Origin: PALSA-612 sp963742925
GTDB lineage: Bacteria; Actinomycetota; Thermoleophilia; Gaiellales; Gaiellaceae
Length of the DNA: 64,000 nucleotides
Reading direction: 5' to 3'
Assembly: GCA_963742925.1 (NCBI GenBank)
Contig: CAVUNV010000017.1
Location: forward strand, 1-64,000
Numbering within the stretch: position 1 is the first letter of the stretch; every line of letters begins with the position of its first letter. The notes beneath the pieces are model-generated. The model was given only the letters and a program-made list of their open reading frames with translations. It was not told the origin of the DNA and did no database searches. The translations under genes were made by a program, and so were the position numbers. Shown here piece by piece: positions 36,392 to 44,419 of this stretch.

Positions 36392-36744
36392 AACGGGCCG
36401 TGCGGCTCGTAGCTCCCGGGGCGGGCGCCGACGGCGATGAACGTCATCCCGTCGGGCCCGGCGACGGGGCAGCGGGTCGTTCCGGGGTCGAACCGGACGA
36501 ATGCGCCCTCTCGAACAGGCACCTCCTCGCCGTCGACGCGCCAGATCCCGGAGCCGCGAATGACGACGTTGACCTCCTCCTGGCCGGTACCGGTCTCGTC
36601 GTGCTCCAGCCCTTCGGCGCCCGGCGGGAGCTCGAACCAGTTGATCCCGAACGCCTCGACGCCGAGCTGCCGGCGCACGAAGCGAACCGCTCCGCCGGGG
36701 CCGGCGCCCTCGATCTCGTCGACGTGGACGACGCTATAGCCCAT
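36388..36744 (-). CDS. Small single-domain cupin protein
   Basis: 118 residues forming one cupin barrel: GLEHDETGTGQEEVNVVIRG carries a His/Glu set reminiscent of the first metal motif (G-x-H-x-H-E degenerate to EHDETGTGQEE), and VREGAFVRFDPGTTRCPVAG the second. The ending MTFIAVGARPGSYEPHGP is typical of small cupins. The function of such proteins ranges from isomerase to binding protein. ATG 36744 was chosen at the start of MGYSVVHVDEIEG; an in-frame ATG at 36771 would add nine residues. It is convergent with ABC-F and divergent from rpmF. Confidence 0.75.
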   Translation of the reverse strand: MGYSVVHVDEIEGAGPGGAVRFVRRQLGVEAFGINWFELPPGAEGLEHDETGTGQEEVNVVIRGSGIWRVDGEEVPVREGAFVRFDPGTTRCPVAGPDGMTFIAVGARPGSYEPHGPF

Positions 36745-36880
36745 GGGCGGAGCATAGATGGTTGATGCCATGATCTCGCGCGCTCGGCTGCGCGATCTGG
36801 CGTGTCTGGGCCGCTCCCGCCTGACCGGATGCCGGCGGAGCCAGCCTCCAGCAGGCGTCTGCTTCACGCCGCCGCGCCGC

Positions 36881-36886
36881 TATACT
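36881..36886 (+). promoter_or_regulatory. Putative -10 box upstream of rpmF
   Basis: TATACT, 10 nt before ATG 36897. It is the best -10 match in the window and implies a leader of only a few nucleotides. Confidence 0.55.
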
Positions 36887-36896
36887 GCGCGACCGC

Positions 36897-37085
36897 ATGG
36901 CTGTCCCGAAGCGGAAAACGTCGAAGGCCCGCCGCGACAAGCGTCGCGCGCAGCACGGCATCCAGGCGCCGCGCCTCAGCGTCTGCCCGCACTGCCATCA
37001 GCCGAAGCGCTCGCACGAGATGTGCCCGAACTGCAAGACGTACCGCGGGCGCGAGGTCGAGCCGCTTCATACACCTGCTCCGTAG
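36897..37085 (+). CDS. rpmF: 50S ribosomal protein L32 (zinc-ribbon type)
   Basis: A 62-residue ribosomal protein with the invariant start MAVPKRKTSKARRDKRRAQH and a C+ type zinc ribbon (CPHC then CPNC, residues 32-35 and 45-48). The length is normal. No ribosome site is visible because the TATACT box lies 10 nt upstream, so it is probably translated from a near-leaderless mRNA. It is followed after 12 nt by a strong terminator hairpin, making it monocistronic. It is separated from yceD by ABC-F and cupin genes. Confidence 0.97.
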   Translation: MAVPKRKTSKARRDKRRAQHGIQAPRLSVCPHCHQPKRSHEMCPNCKTYRGREVEPLHTPAP

Positions 37086-37097
37086 CCGGACGAGCGA

Positions 37098-37120
37098 AGA
37101 GCCGGCACGAGGCCGGCTCT
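37098..37120 (+). terminator. Terminator after rpmF
   Basis: 9-bp stem AGAGCCGGC / GCCGGCTCT with loop ACGAG. The hairpin and the following CC match the reverse complement of the hairpin at 13417-13443 over about 25 nt. Confidence 0.75.
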
Positions 37121-37146
37121 CCACTTGAACACCGGTCAGGATCGGG

Positions 37147-38629
37147 TTAGGGAGGGCAAAGCAGCGTGTTGACCAGGTTGTTCGGCTGGTTCAACATCAG
37201 GACTGCGCCCGGCGCGATCGACAACGTCGACCCACCGCAGTTGAACACGCCGCCGCCGTTGACGAGCGCGCGGTTTCCGACCACGACCGTCTGCGACTGA
37301 AGCGACACGTTCGAGGAGCCGTCGCCGTTCTCGCTGAAGATGCCCCCGCCGTAGAGGGCCTTGTCCGGGACGATGGTGCCCTTGATGCGGCCCACGGACG
37401 TCTTCGCCAGCGTCACGAGCGCGACGTTGCTGGCGCAACCGTCCATGCCGTTCGAGTTGTAGATCGCGCCGCCCTCGCCGCGTCGTGGCGAGGTTGCCGC
37501 CGAACGCTGAGCTCGTCGCGAGCAGGCTGGCGGTGTTGCCGCAGTCACCGTAGTTCGAGATGCCGCCACCGTCCCCGTCGAGCACGCGGTTGAACGCGAC
37601 CGTGGTGTGATCGAGCGACACCGTCGCCGGCCCGGACTCGGCCTTGCTGTACAGGCCCCCGCCGGAGAACGCGGCCGTGTTGTGGTCGATGCTCGAGTTC
37701 GTCACGGTCAGACCCGCCATTTGGTGGGCGTTGTGGCCGTAGTAGGCGATCCCGCCGCCGTAGTCGGCGGACGTGTTCCAGGAGACGGTCGTCGAGTCGA
37801 GCGACACCTGCGCGTCTTGCATCCAGATGCCCCCGCCGCCGTAGACGTTCAGGATCTCGGTCGTCTGGTTGTGGGTGATGGTGGACGCGGTCGCCTGGAG
37901 CGTCGACCCGCCGGCGACCAAGATGCCACCGCCCTCGTACGCTCCCTGGTTGTTGCTCACGGTCGCGCCGGTCAGCGTCGCTGTCGAGTTGTCGGTCACG
38001 AAGAGCCCGCCGCCGGCGCCGCCCGTTCCGTTCGTGTTCCCGCTCACGCTCGAGTTGGTCAGGTTGACAGTCGCGAAGTCCTGGGCGTAGATGCCGCCGC
38101 CGCTGGACGCCGAGTTTCCACTCACGGCAGAAGCGACCGCGTTGATCGTGCCGTCGTCGATGAACACACCGCCGGCGAAGTCAGCGACGTTCCCCGTCAC
38201 CTGGGTGTTCGTCAGGTTCAGCGTGCTCCCACAACACGCCACGTCGACACCGCCGCCCCCCGAGGTCGAGCCGTTCGTGATCTTGAGGTGCCGAAGCGTC
38301 AGCGAAGCGCCGCCCGACACGGCCAGAACGGCTCCGGTGCCGTTGCCGTCGAGCGTCGCCGTCGGCGTGCCGGCCTGGATCGTCGTGTTCGCGGTCACGC
38401 TGAAGTTCCCGACACAGGGCAGCGGGCCGTAGATCGTCACCGTTCCGCCGGGAGTGATCAGCCCCTGCAGCCCAGCGTCCCCCGCCGCCGAGCCCTGGCA
38501 CGTCCACGACCCGGCCGCCAGCGCGGGTGCAGCCCCGAACGCGAGCGCACCGGCTGCCGCCATTACGGCCAGCACGAGCAGCTGCGCTACCCGCCGCCTC
38601 GACCGTCCGCCCAATCTCGTCGCTCGCAT
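37147..38629 (-). CDS. Secreted right-handed beta-helix protein (one extra base)
   Basis: About 493 residues after correction. Residues 1-38 are a signal peptide (RVAQLLVLAVMAAAGALAFG then AAPALAA). The mature chain is a parallel beta-helix of the polymorphic-outer-membrane/autotransporter type, with many turns of the form G-N-x-A-x-x-GGGI-Y (SGNSASSGGGIYAQDFATVN, SNNQGAYEGGGILVAGGSTL, WNTSADYGGGIAYYG). The frame breaks near 37480: after SAFGGNLAT the pattern resumes as GEGGAIYNSNGMDGCAS one base later and ends normally at 37147. The likely role is surface adhesion or polysaccharide interaction; no catalytic residues are identifiable. It is convergent with rpmF and divergent from plsX. Confidence 0.8.
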
Positions 38630-38723
38630 CGACTCTTCTCCTTCGGTTGCTGCCACCGGGTTCTGGCCAGTATCCGTAAATCCTCGGCCGGAGGCAAACC
38701 GATTCCCGAGGTCGGGCAGGCCG

Positions 38724-38729
38724 TAGACT
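38724..38729 (+). promoter_or_regulatory. Putative -10 box, leaderless promoter for plsX
   Basis: TAGACT, 7 nt before ATG 38737, at the head of the lipid/ribosome superoperon. Confidence 0.5.
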
Positions 38730-38736
38730 CCGGCAC

Positions 38737-39762
38737 ATGGCAGGCCCGATCCGGGTTGCGGTCGATGCGCTGGGCGGTGACCGCGGGCCGGAGGAGATCG
38801 TCGCGGGCGCGGTCGAGGCACGCTCCCCGGGCATCGAGCCCGTGCTGTTCGGCCCTGCCGGCCTCGAGACCCACGGGCTCGAACTGGTCGTGACGACGCA
38901 GGAGATCGCCATGGACGAGAAGCCGGCCGACGCCGTCCGCGGCAAGCCGGACAGCTCGCTCGTCGCGGCCTGTCGTGCCGTCCACGAGGGGCATGCGCAG
39001 GCCGTCCTCTCGGCCGGAAACACGGGCGCGATGCTGGCCGCCGGGCTCGTCCACATCCGGCGCGTGCGCGGCGTGCTTCGGCCGGCGATCGCGGTGATCG
39101 TGCCGACGCCGAAAGGGCCGTCCGTGCTGATCGACTCGGGGGCGAACGCAGACTGCCGCGCCGAGCACCTGCTGCAGTTCGCGCTCATGGGCTCCGTGTT
39201 CGCCGAAGAGATTCTCGAGATCCAGCGACCCACCGTCGGGCTGCTGTCGATCGGCGAGGAGGCGGAGAAAGGGAACCAGCTGACGCTCGAAGCCCATCAG
39301 CTGCTGGCGGCGAGCGAGCTCAACTTCCAGGGCAATGTCGAAAGCCGCTGGCTGCTCGCGCACGCGGCCGATGTCGTCGTCTGCGACGGGTTCACGGGCA
39401 ACGTGGTGCTGAAGCTGCTCGAGGGGACGATCCGGACGACGCTCGACTGGATGCGCACCGAGATCACGGCGACCGCGCGCGGAAAGGCCGGCGGCCTGCT
39501 GATCAAGCCTGCCGCAGCGCGGCTGCGCGCCCACCTCGACCCCGAGACGTACGGCGGCGCATATCTGCTCGGGCTGCGTGGCCTGGTCGTGATCGCGCAC
39601 GGCAACTCGTCCCGCCATGCCGTCGCGAACGCGATCCGGTTCGCCGCCCGGGGCATCGATCACGGCGTCGTCCAGCGGCTCGGGGAGCGAATGGCCCCGG
39701 AAACCGGGGAGGAGCGTGTTAGCATCCGCGCGCTTTCCGAATCCAATCCCCAAGAGAGGTGA
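38737..39762 (+). CDS. plsX: Phosphate acyltransferase PlsX
   Basis: Converts acyl-ACP and phosphate to acyl-phosphate, the donor for PlsY in phospholipid synthesis; peripheral membrane protein. The 341 residues match the family's usual 330-350. Seen: VAVDALGGDRGPEEIVAGAV (N-terminal signature), SAGNTGAMLAAG, LIDSGANADCRAEHLLQFAL, LLSIGEEAEKGN and VCDGFTGNVVLKLLEG. It is followed after 1 nt by acpP, the usual pairing, so substrate carrier and enzyme are co-expressed. Confidence 0.96.
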   Translation: MAGPIRVAVDALGGDRGPEEIVAGAVEARSPGIEPVLFGPAGLETHGLELVVTTQEIAMDEKPADAVRGKPDSSLVAACRAVHEGHAQAVLSAGNTGAMLAAGLVHIRRVRGVLRPAIAVIVPTPKGPSVLIDSGANADCRAEHLLQFALMGSVFAEEILEIQRPTVGLLSIGEEAEKGNQLTLEAHQLLAASELNFQGNVESRWLLAHAADVVVCDGFTGNVVLKLLEGTIRTTLDWMRTEITATARGKAGGLLIKPAAARLRAHLDPETYGGAYLLGLRGLVVIAHGNSSRHAVANAIRFAARGIDHGVVQRLGERMAPETGEERVSIRALSESNPQER

Positions 39763-39763
39763 C

Positions 39764-40009
39764 ATGGCAGCTTCGCGCGCGGAAGTCTACGAGCGGGTCA
39801 AGGAGGTACTGGTCGAGCAACTGGGCGTCGACGAGAGCGAGATCACCGAGGAGGCGTCCTTCCAGGAGGATCTCGACGCCGACTCGCTCGACCTCGTCGA
39901 GCTGATCATGGAGCTCGAGGATCAGTTCGGGATCAAGATCTCCGACGAGGACGCGCAGAAGATCACGACCGTCGGGCAGGCCGTCGACTACGTCTCGACG
40001 CACCAGTAG
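39764..40009 (+). CDS. acpP: Acyl carrier protein
   Basis: An 81-residue acidic four-helix carrier. The phosphopantetheine-attachment serine is in DLDADSLDLVELIMELEDQF (DSLD motif, residue 41). The C-terminus KITTVGQAVDYVSTHQ is family-like. AGAGAGG at 39753-39759 is a good ribosome site for ATG 39764. It lies between plsX and rnc as in most actinobacteria. Confidence 0.97.
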   Translation: MAASRAEVYERVKEVLVEQLGVDESEITEEASFQEDLDADSLDLVELIMELEDQFGIKISDEDAQKITTVGQAVDYVSTHQ

Positions 40010-40010
40010 C

Positions 40011-40704
40011 GGCGACACGCAGGCAGGCGACGTCCGGCAGCTTGCCGGGCTGATCCGCTCGCTGCCGTCCGAACGGCTCGATCACGTCTTCACCCATTCC
40101 TCGTGGGCGCCTGACCCGACGTCCTCGTACGAGCGGCTCGAGTTCCTCGGAGACAGCGTGCTCGAGCTCGCCATCGCCCGGCACCTGTACGAGCGTTTTC
40201 CGAGCCTGTCCGAAGGGGGCCTCTCGCGGATCCGCTCGCACGTCGTCTCGCGCCGAAGCTGTGCAGAGGTCGGCCGTGCAATCGGCCTCGACACGCTGTT
40301 CGCAGAGCGCTTCAAGCTCTCGGACGACCTGCGGCGCAGCGACCGTGTCCTTGCTGCGCTGATCGAGGCGGCAATCGCCGCGCTGTTCCTGGAGCACGGC
40401 TTCGAACCCGTGGCGCAGGCCGTCGCGGAAGCGTTCAACAAGCCGATCCGCGAGGCGGAAAAGAGTCCCGGCTGACCCGAAGACCCAGCTCCAGGAGCGC
40501 CTCGGCAAGCTCGGGCAGAAGCTCTTCTATGCCGTCATCGAGGCCGAAGGCCCGCCGCACGACCGCCAGTTCACCTGCGCCGCCCTCATCGACGACGCGG
40601 AGTGGGGCCGGGGCACGGCGCGCACCAAGAAGGAGGCCGAGCAACAAGCGGCCTCGCAAGCGCTCGAAAGGCTGGCGGCCGTGGAGGAGCCCTCGCCCGA
40701 GTAG
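40011..40704 (+). CDS. rnc: Ribonuclease III (one extra base; start codon unclear)
   Basis: Double-strand-specific endoribonuclease processing rRNA and mRNA. The N-terminal catalytic domain has SERLDHVFTHSSWAPD and the signature YERLEFLGDSVLELAIARHL; a second acidic site lies in RVLAALIEAAIAALFLE. The C-terminal dsRNA-binding domain (DPKTQLQERLGKLGQKLFYA, TARTKKEAEQQAASQALERL) is in another frame. An extra A in AAAA (40459-40462) separates the two; removing it gives EAERVPADPKTQLQE. No ATG, GTG or TTG occurs in frame between the stop at 39903 and GTG 40158, which lies inside the catalytic signature. The start is therefore non-canonical or altered. The span given begins just after acpP; corrected length is up to about 230 residues. 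Confidence 0.85.
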
Positions 40705-40738
40705 GTCCTGCCTGAACAGGGTCATCCGCGCGGATCGT

Positions 40739-40744
40739 TAGCGT
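40739..40744 (+). promoter_or_regulatory. Putative -10 box upstream of smc
   Basis: TAGCGT, 9 nt before GTG 40754, with a loosely -35-like CTGAAC around 40712. Confidence 0.4.
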
Positions 40745-40753
40745 TGCGCGGGC

Positions 40754-43234
40754 GTGTATCTCAAGTCCGTTCGCATGCGCGGGTTCAAGTCGTTCCCGGA
40801 TCAGGTCGAGGTCCGCCTGGAGCCGGGAATCGCTGTCGTCGTCGGGCCGAACGGATCGGGCAAGTCGAACGTCGCCGACGCGCTCGTCTGGGCCGCCGGG
40901 AGCCTGGCGCCGAGCGAGCTGCGGGCGGAGAAGCCGGACGACGTGCTGTTCGGGGGGGCCGCCGGTCGCCCGCCCGCGGATTTCTGCGAGGTCGAGTTGC
41001 TCTTCGACAACGCCGACCAGGCGCTGCCCGGCCTCGACTTCTCGGAGGTCTCGATCGTCCGCCGGCTGCACCGCGGCGGCGAGGGCCAGTACCTCGTCAA
41101 CGGAGCGCAGGTCCGCCGGATCGACGTGGTCGAGCTGCTCGCCGACGTGGGGCTCGGGCCGGGCGCCGGGTCGATCGTGAGCCAGGGGAAGGTCGAGGCG
41201 ATCCTGACCTCGAGCGCCCCCGAGCGGCGCGCCCTCGTCGAGGAGGCGGCGGGCCTGGGGAGGTTCAAGCGCCGCCGCCATCGCGCCGAGCTGAAGCTCG
41301 CCCGCGTCGCCCAGCAGGTGGAGCGGGCGCGGGACGTCGAGGCGGAGGTCGCCAAGCGGCTCCGGCCGCTCGCCCTTCAGGCAACTGCCGCCGAGCGAGC
41401 CGAGAAGCTCGCCGCCGAGATCGCCGGGCTGCGTGCCGGCATCGCGACGATCGATCTGACCGAGCTCGGAAAGCGGATCGGCGATGCCGAGGTTCGCCGC
41501 GAGGCCGCAGCCGGCGAGCGACGCCACCTCGACGAGCGGCTCGAGGCGATCTTGCGCGAGCGCGAGCACGCCGAGGAGGAGCTCGCCGCCGTCGCGGGAG
41601 GGCGTGAGGGCGCCGCGGCGACGCTCTACCGGTTACGGAGCGGCCGGGAACGGCTCGAGCTGCGGCGGGAGACGACGGTGGAGCTGCTGGCGCGGCTCCG
41701 GGAGCCGATCGTCGAGCGGTTGGGCAAGGAGCTCGAAGAGCAGGCGCGGATAGCAGAGGCGAGGGCTGCCGCGCTCCGGCGGGCGCTCGACGAGCGGGAA
41801 GGGCTGCCGCCGGCCGCGCGCGCGCTGTCCGAGCGGGGCGAGCGCCTCGCGCTGAGCCTGCTCGAGGTCGAGCCCGGAGCAGAACGCGCCGTCGCAGCCG
41901 CGCTCGGCCACCGGGCGGCCGCGATCCTGGCCGGAACGCCCGAGCGCGGGCTCGAGCTGGTGGAGCACGCGCGGTCGGCCGGGCTCGGCAGCCTGGTGGT
42001 CCTCGTCGGCCAGGATCCGAAAGAGCTGGTCGCGCGGCTTCCGGTGGTTCCGCTCGACGGGCTGCTGCAATCACCGGCTCCCGCCGTGACGCGCGAGGGC
42101 ATCGGCTACGACCCCGGCCGTGGCGAGCTCTGGTTCGTCGGCGAGGCGGCCGAGGCGATCCAGCTCGAGCTCGAGGCGCAGTTCCGCCTGCTGCAGGCCC
42201 AGGCTCGCGATCTGGCGGCGCGGGCGGCCGGCGCGGAGCCGCGCGTACGCCATGCCGACCCGCGGCTGGTCGCGCTGGCGGAGCGGCTGGAGTCCGAGCT
42301 CGACCGGTGTGCGGTCGCGTCGCGGCGCCACGAGGCTCCGCTCGAGGCCGAGACGAGGACCGAGTCGGGTCGTGCATCCGAGCTCGCCGCCGAGCTACGG
42401 CGACTCGGTGCGGCGGAAGCCGATCTCCGCCACGAGGCCGCCGGCGCCGGCGAGCGGGCATCCACGGTCGAGGTCGAGCTGGCGCGACTCGAAGCCGAGG
42501 CTGCGGAGGCTCGGCGCAGGCTCTCCGAGGCGTCCGCCGAGCCGGCCGACGGCCCGCGTGAGGAGCTGGAGGCGAAGCTCGTGCGGCTCGAGCGCCGCCG
42601 CGAGTCGCTGGGCGGCGTGAATCCGTTCGCGAAGGAGGAGTACGAGCGCGAGAAGGAGCATCTCGACGAGCTGCGGACGCAGCGCGCCGACCTCGAGCGC
42701 TCGCTCGCCGAGCTCGACAGGCTCCGTCGCGAGCTCACGGAGACCGTGGAGCGGCGCTTCGCGGAGACGTTCGCTGCGGTGGAGCGGAACTTCGCGGAGG
42801 TCGCGGGCACGCTCTTCCCCGGCGGCGAAGGCCGGCTGCGGCTGACCGACGCAGAGGGCGACGAGGACGAGGCCGAGCAGGGTATCGAGGTCGAGCTGCG
42901 CCCCGCCGGGAAGCGGATCACGCGTCTATCGCTCCTCTCGGGCGGCGAGAAGGCGATCGGCGCCATCTCGTTCCTGTTCGCGCTCTTCCTGGCCCGGCCG
43001 TGTGCGTTCTATCTCCTGGACGAGGTCGAGGCGGCGCTCGACGACACGAACATCGGCCGCTTCGTCGCGCTCCTGCGCAGCTTCGCCGACCGCGCGCAGT
43101 TCATCGTCGTCACGCACCAGAAGCGGACGATGGAGGCGGCCGACATCCTCTACGGCGTGACGATGGGCGGCGACGGCGTCTCGCAGGTCATTTCACGCCG
43201 CCTGCCGCGCGAGGAGGCCGAAGCGGCCGCCTGA
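40754..43234 (+). CDS. smc: Chromosome segregation protein SMC, unusually short arms
   Basis: ATPase that organises chromosomes with ScpA/ScpB. At 826 residues it is well below the usual 1150-1200. Both head halves are complete: Walker A VVVGPNGSGKSNVADALVWA (near residue 35), C-terminal signature LSGGEKAIGAISFLFALFLA, Walker B FYLLDEVEAALDDTN. A hinge-like globular region lies at about 350-460 (ERAVAAALGHRAAAILAGTP). The coiled arms are only about 180 and 150 residues, about half the usual length on both sides, so the shortening is symmetrical rather than a one-sided deletion. GTG 40754 begins at the invariant MYLKSVRMRGFKSF. Confidence 0.9.
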   Translation: MYLKSVRMRGFKSFPDQVEVRLEPGIAVVVGPNGSGKSNVADALVWAAGSLAPSELRAEKPDDVLFGGAAGRPPADFCEVELLFDNADQALPGLDFSEVSIVRRLHRGGEGQYLVNGAQVRRIDVVELLADVGLGPGAGSIVSQGKVEAILTSSAPERRALVEEAAGLGRFKRRRHRAELKLARVAQQVERARDVEAEVAKRLRPLALQATAAERAEKLAAEIAGLRAGIATIDLTELGKRIGDAEVRREAAAGERRHLDERLEAILREREHAEEELAAVAGGREGAAATLYRLRSGRERLELRRETTVELLARLREPIVERLGKELEEQARIAEARAAALRRALDEREGLPPAARALSERGERLALSLLEVEPGAERAVAAALGHRAAAILAGTPERGLELVEHARSAGLGSLVVLVGQDPKELVARLPVVPLDGLLQSPAPAVTREGIGYDPGRGELWFVGEAAEAIQLELEAQFRLLQAQARDLAARAAGAEPRVRHADPRLVALAERLESELDRCAVASRRHEAPLEAETRTESGRASELAAELRRLGAAEADLRHEAAGAGERASTVEVELARLEAEAAEARRRLSEASAEPADGPREELEAKLVRLERRRESLGGVNPFAKEEYEREKEHLDELRTQRADLERSLAELDRLRRELTETVERRFAETFAAVERNFAEVAGTLFPGGEGRLRLTDAEGDEDEAEQGIEVELRPAGKRITRLSLLSGGEKAIGAISFLFALFLARPCAFYLLDEVEAALDDTNIGRFVALLRSFADRAQFIVVTHQKRTMEAADILYGVTMGGDGVSQVISRRLPREEAEAAA

Positions 43235-43268
43235 CGGGCGCGGCCCTCTCTCTACTGGTTTTCCCCCG

Positions 43269-43281
43269 GGGCCTTTGGCCC
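43269..43281 (+). terminator. Weak hairpin between smc and ftsY
   Basis: GGGCC TTT GGCCC, followed 15 nt later by a short T-run (GGTTTTG). The stem is only 5 bp, so termination is doubtful. The 159-nt smc-ftsY gap otherwise holds only the ftsY promoter box. Confidence 0.3.
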
Positions 43282-43378
43282 TGACCCCCCGGTTTTGACG
43301 ATAGCCGTGAAACCGTCACGGATGTGAAACGCGTCTGTGACGAATTCGTGCCGATCGCCGGGGCGTGGCGTGGCTGAC

Positions 43379-43384
43379 TATCCT
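43379..43384 (+). promoter_or_regulatory. Putative -10 box upstream of ftsY
   Basis: TATCCT, 9 nt before ATG 43394. Confidence 0.4.
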
Positions 43385-43393
43385 GCGCGCGCG

Positions 43394-44356
43394 ATGGCGC
43401 GAAGCTGGTCAGACCTGCTCGGCGACGAGCGCGAGCTCGCCGAGCCGGAGGAGGAGCGCCGGCGCTTCTTCGGGAGGTTGCGGGGCTCGCTCGGGCGCAC
43501 CCGCAAGGTCATCCGGCTGCCGCTCGGCCGCTTCGACCCGCGTGACGACGAGTCGTGGGAGGAGCTCGAGGAGGCGCTGATCGCCGCCGATGTGGGCACG
43601 ACGGCGACAGAGGCGCTCGTCGAGCGGCTGCGCAAGCGGCGCGACGTCGACGATCTCGAGCAGGCGCTGATCGAGGAGATCACGGGCATGCTCGGCGAGC
43701 CGGGAACGCTCGCCGTCAACGAGCGCCCGAGCGTCGTCCTCGTCGTCGGCGTCAACGGCACGGGCAAGACGACCACGATCGGGAAGCTCGCGCACCGGCT
43801 CTCGGAACACGGCCACTCGGTGCTCGTCGCGGCGGCGGACACGTTCCGGGCCGCGGCCGAGGAGCAGCTCGAGATCTGGTCGCAGCGCGCGGGCGCCGAC
43901 TTCGTCGGATCGACGAGAGGCGGCGACCCGGCTGCCGTCGCGTATGACGCGATCGAGGCTGCCCAGGCCCGCGGGCGCGACGTCGTGCTCGTCGACACCG
44001 CCGGACGTCTCCACACGCAGACGAACCTGATGGAGGAGCTGCGCAAGATCCGGCGCGTCATCGCCGGCCGGCTGGACGGCGCGCCGCACGAGACGCTGCT
44101 CGTGCTCGACGCGACGACCGGCCAGAATGGGCTCCAGCAGGCGCGACTGTACGGCGAAGCCGTGGAGGTGACCGGTGTGGCCCTCACGAAGCTGGACGGG
44201 ACCGCCAAGGGCGGGATCGTCCTGCCGATCGCGGTCGAGCTCGGCCTCCCCGTGAAGCTGATCGGCGTGGGGGAGACGCTCGAAGACCTGCGCCCGTTCG
44301 ACCCGGCCGAGTTCGCGAGAGCGCTTGTAGGCGCCGAGGAAGCCGAGCCGGAGTAG
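43394..44356 (+). CDS. ftsY: Signal recognition particle receptor FtsY
   Basis: Membrane-associated GTPase that receives SRP-ribosome complexes. 320 residues: a short acidic A-region (DERELAEPEEERRRFF), then the N domain (WEELEEALIAADVGTTATEA) and the G domain with P-loop VGVNGTGKTTTIGKLAHRL, DTFRAAAEEQLEIW, DTAGRLHTQTNLMEEL, TKLDGTAKGGIVLPIA and the closing LIGVGETLEDLRPFDPAEFA. The A domain is minimal, as in many actinobacteria and chloroplast FtsY. ATG 43394 starts MARSWSDLLGDE; upstream in-frame codons are not conserved-looking. Confidence 0.96.
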   Translation: MARSWSDLLGDERELAEPEEERRRFFGRLRGSLGRTRKVIRLPLGRFDPRDDESWEELEEALIAADVGTTATEALVERLRKRRDVDDLEQALIEEITGMLGEPGTLAVNERPSVVLVVGVNGTGKTTTIGKLAHRLSEHGHSVLVAAADTFRAAAEEQLEIWSQRAGADFVGSTRGGDPAAVAYDAIEAAQARGRDVVLVDTAGRLHTQTNLMEELRKIRRVIAGRLDGAPHETLLVLDATTGQNGLQQARLYGEAVEVTGVALTKLDGTAKGGIVLPIAVELGLPVKLIGVGETLEDLRPFDPAEFARALVGAEEAEPE

Positions 44357-44369
44357 GGGCAGGCCTGGA

Positions 44370-44391
44370 GGGAGGCCCTTGCGGGCCTCCC
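44370..44391. terminator. Terminator after ftsY
   Basis: 9-bp stem GGGAGGCCC / GGGCCTCCC with loop TTGC, 13 nt after the ftsY stop. It may also serve the convergent collagen-like gene ending at 44420. Confidence 0.7.
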
Positions 44392-44419
44392 AGTCGTGAT
44401 TCCGAGCTACAGCTTCTCC

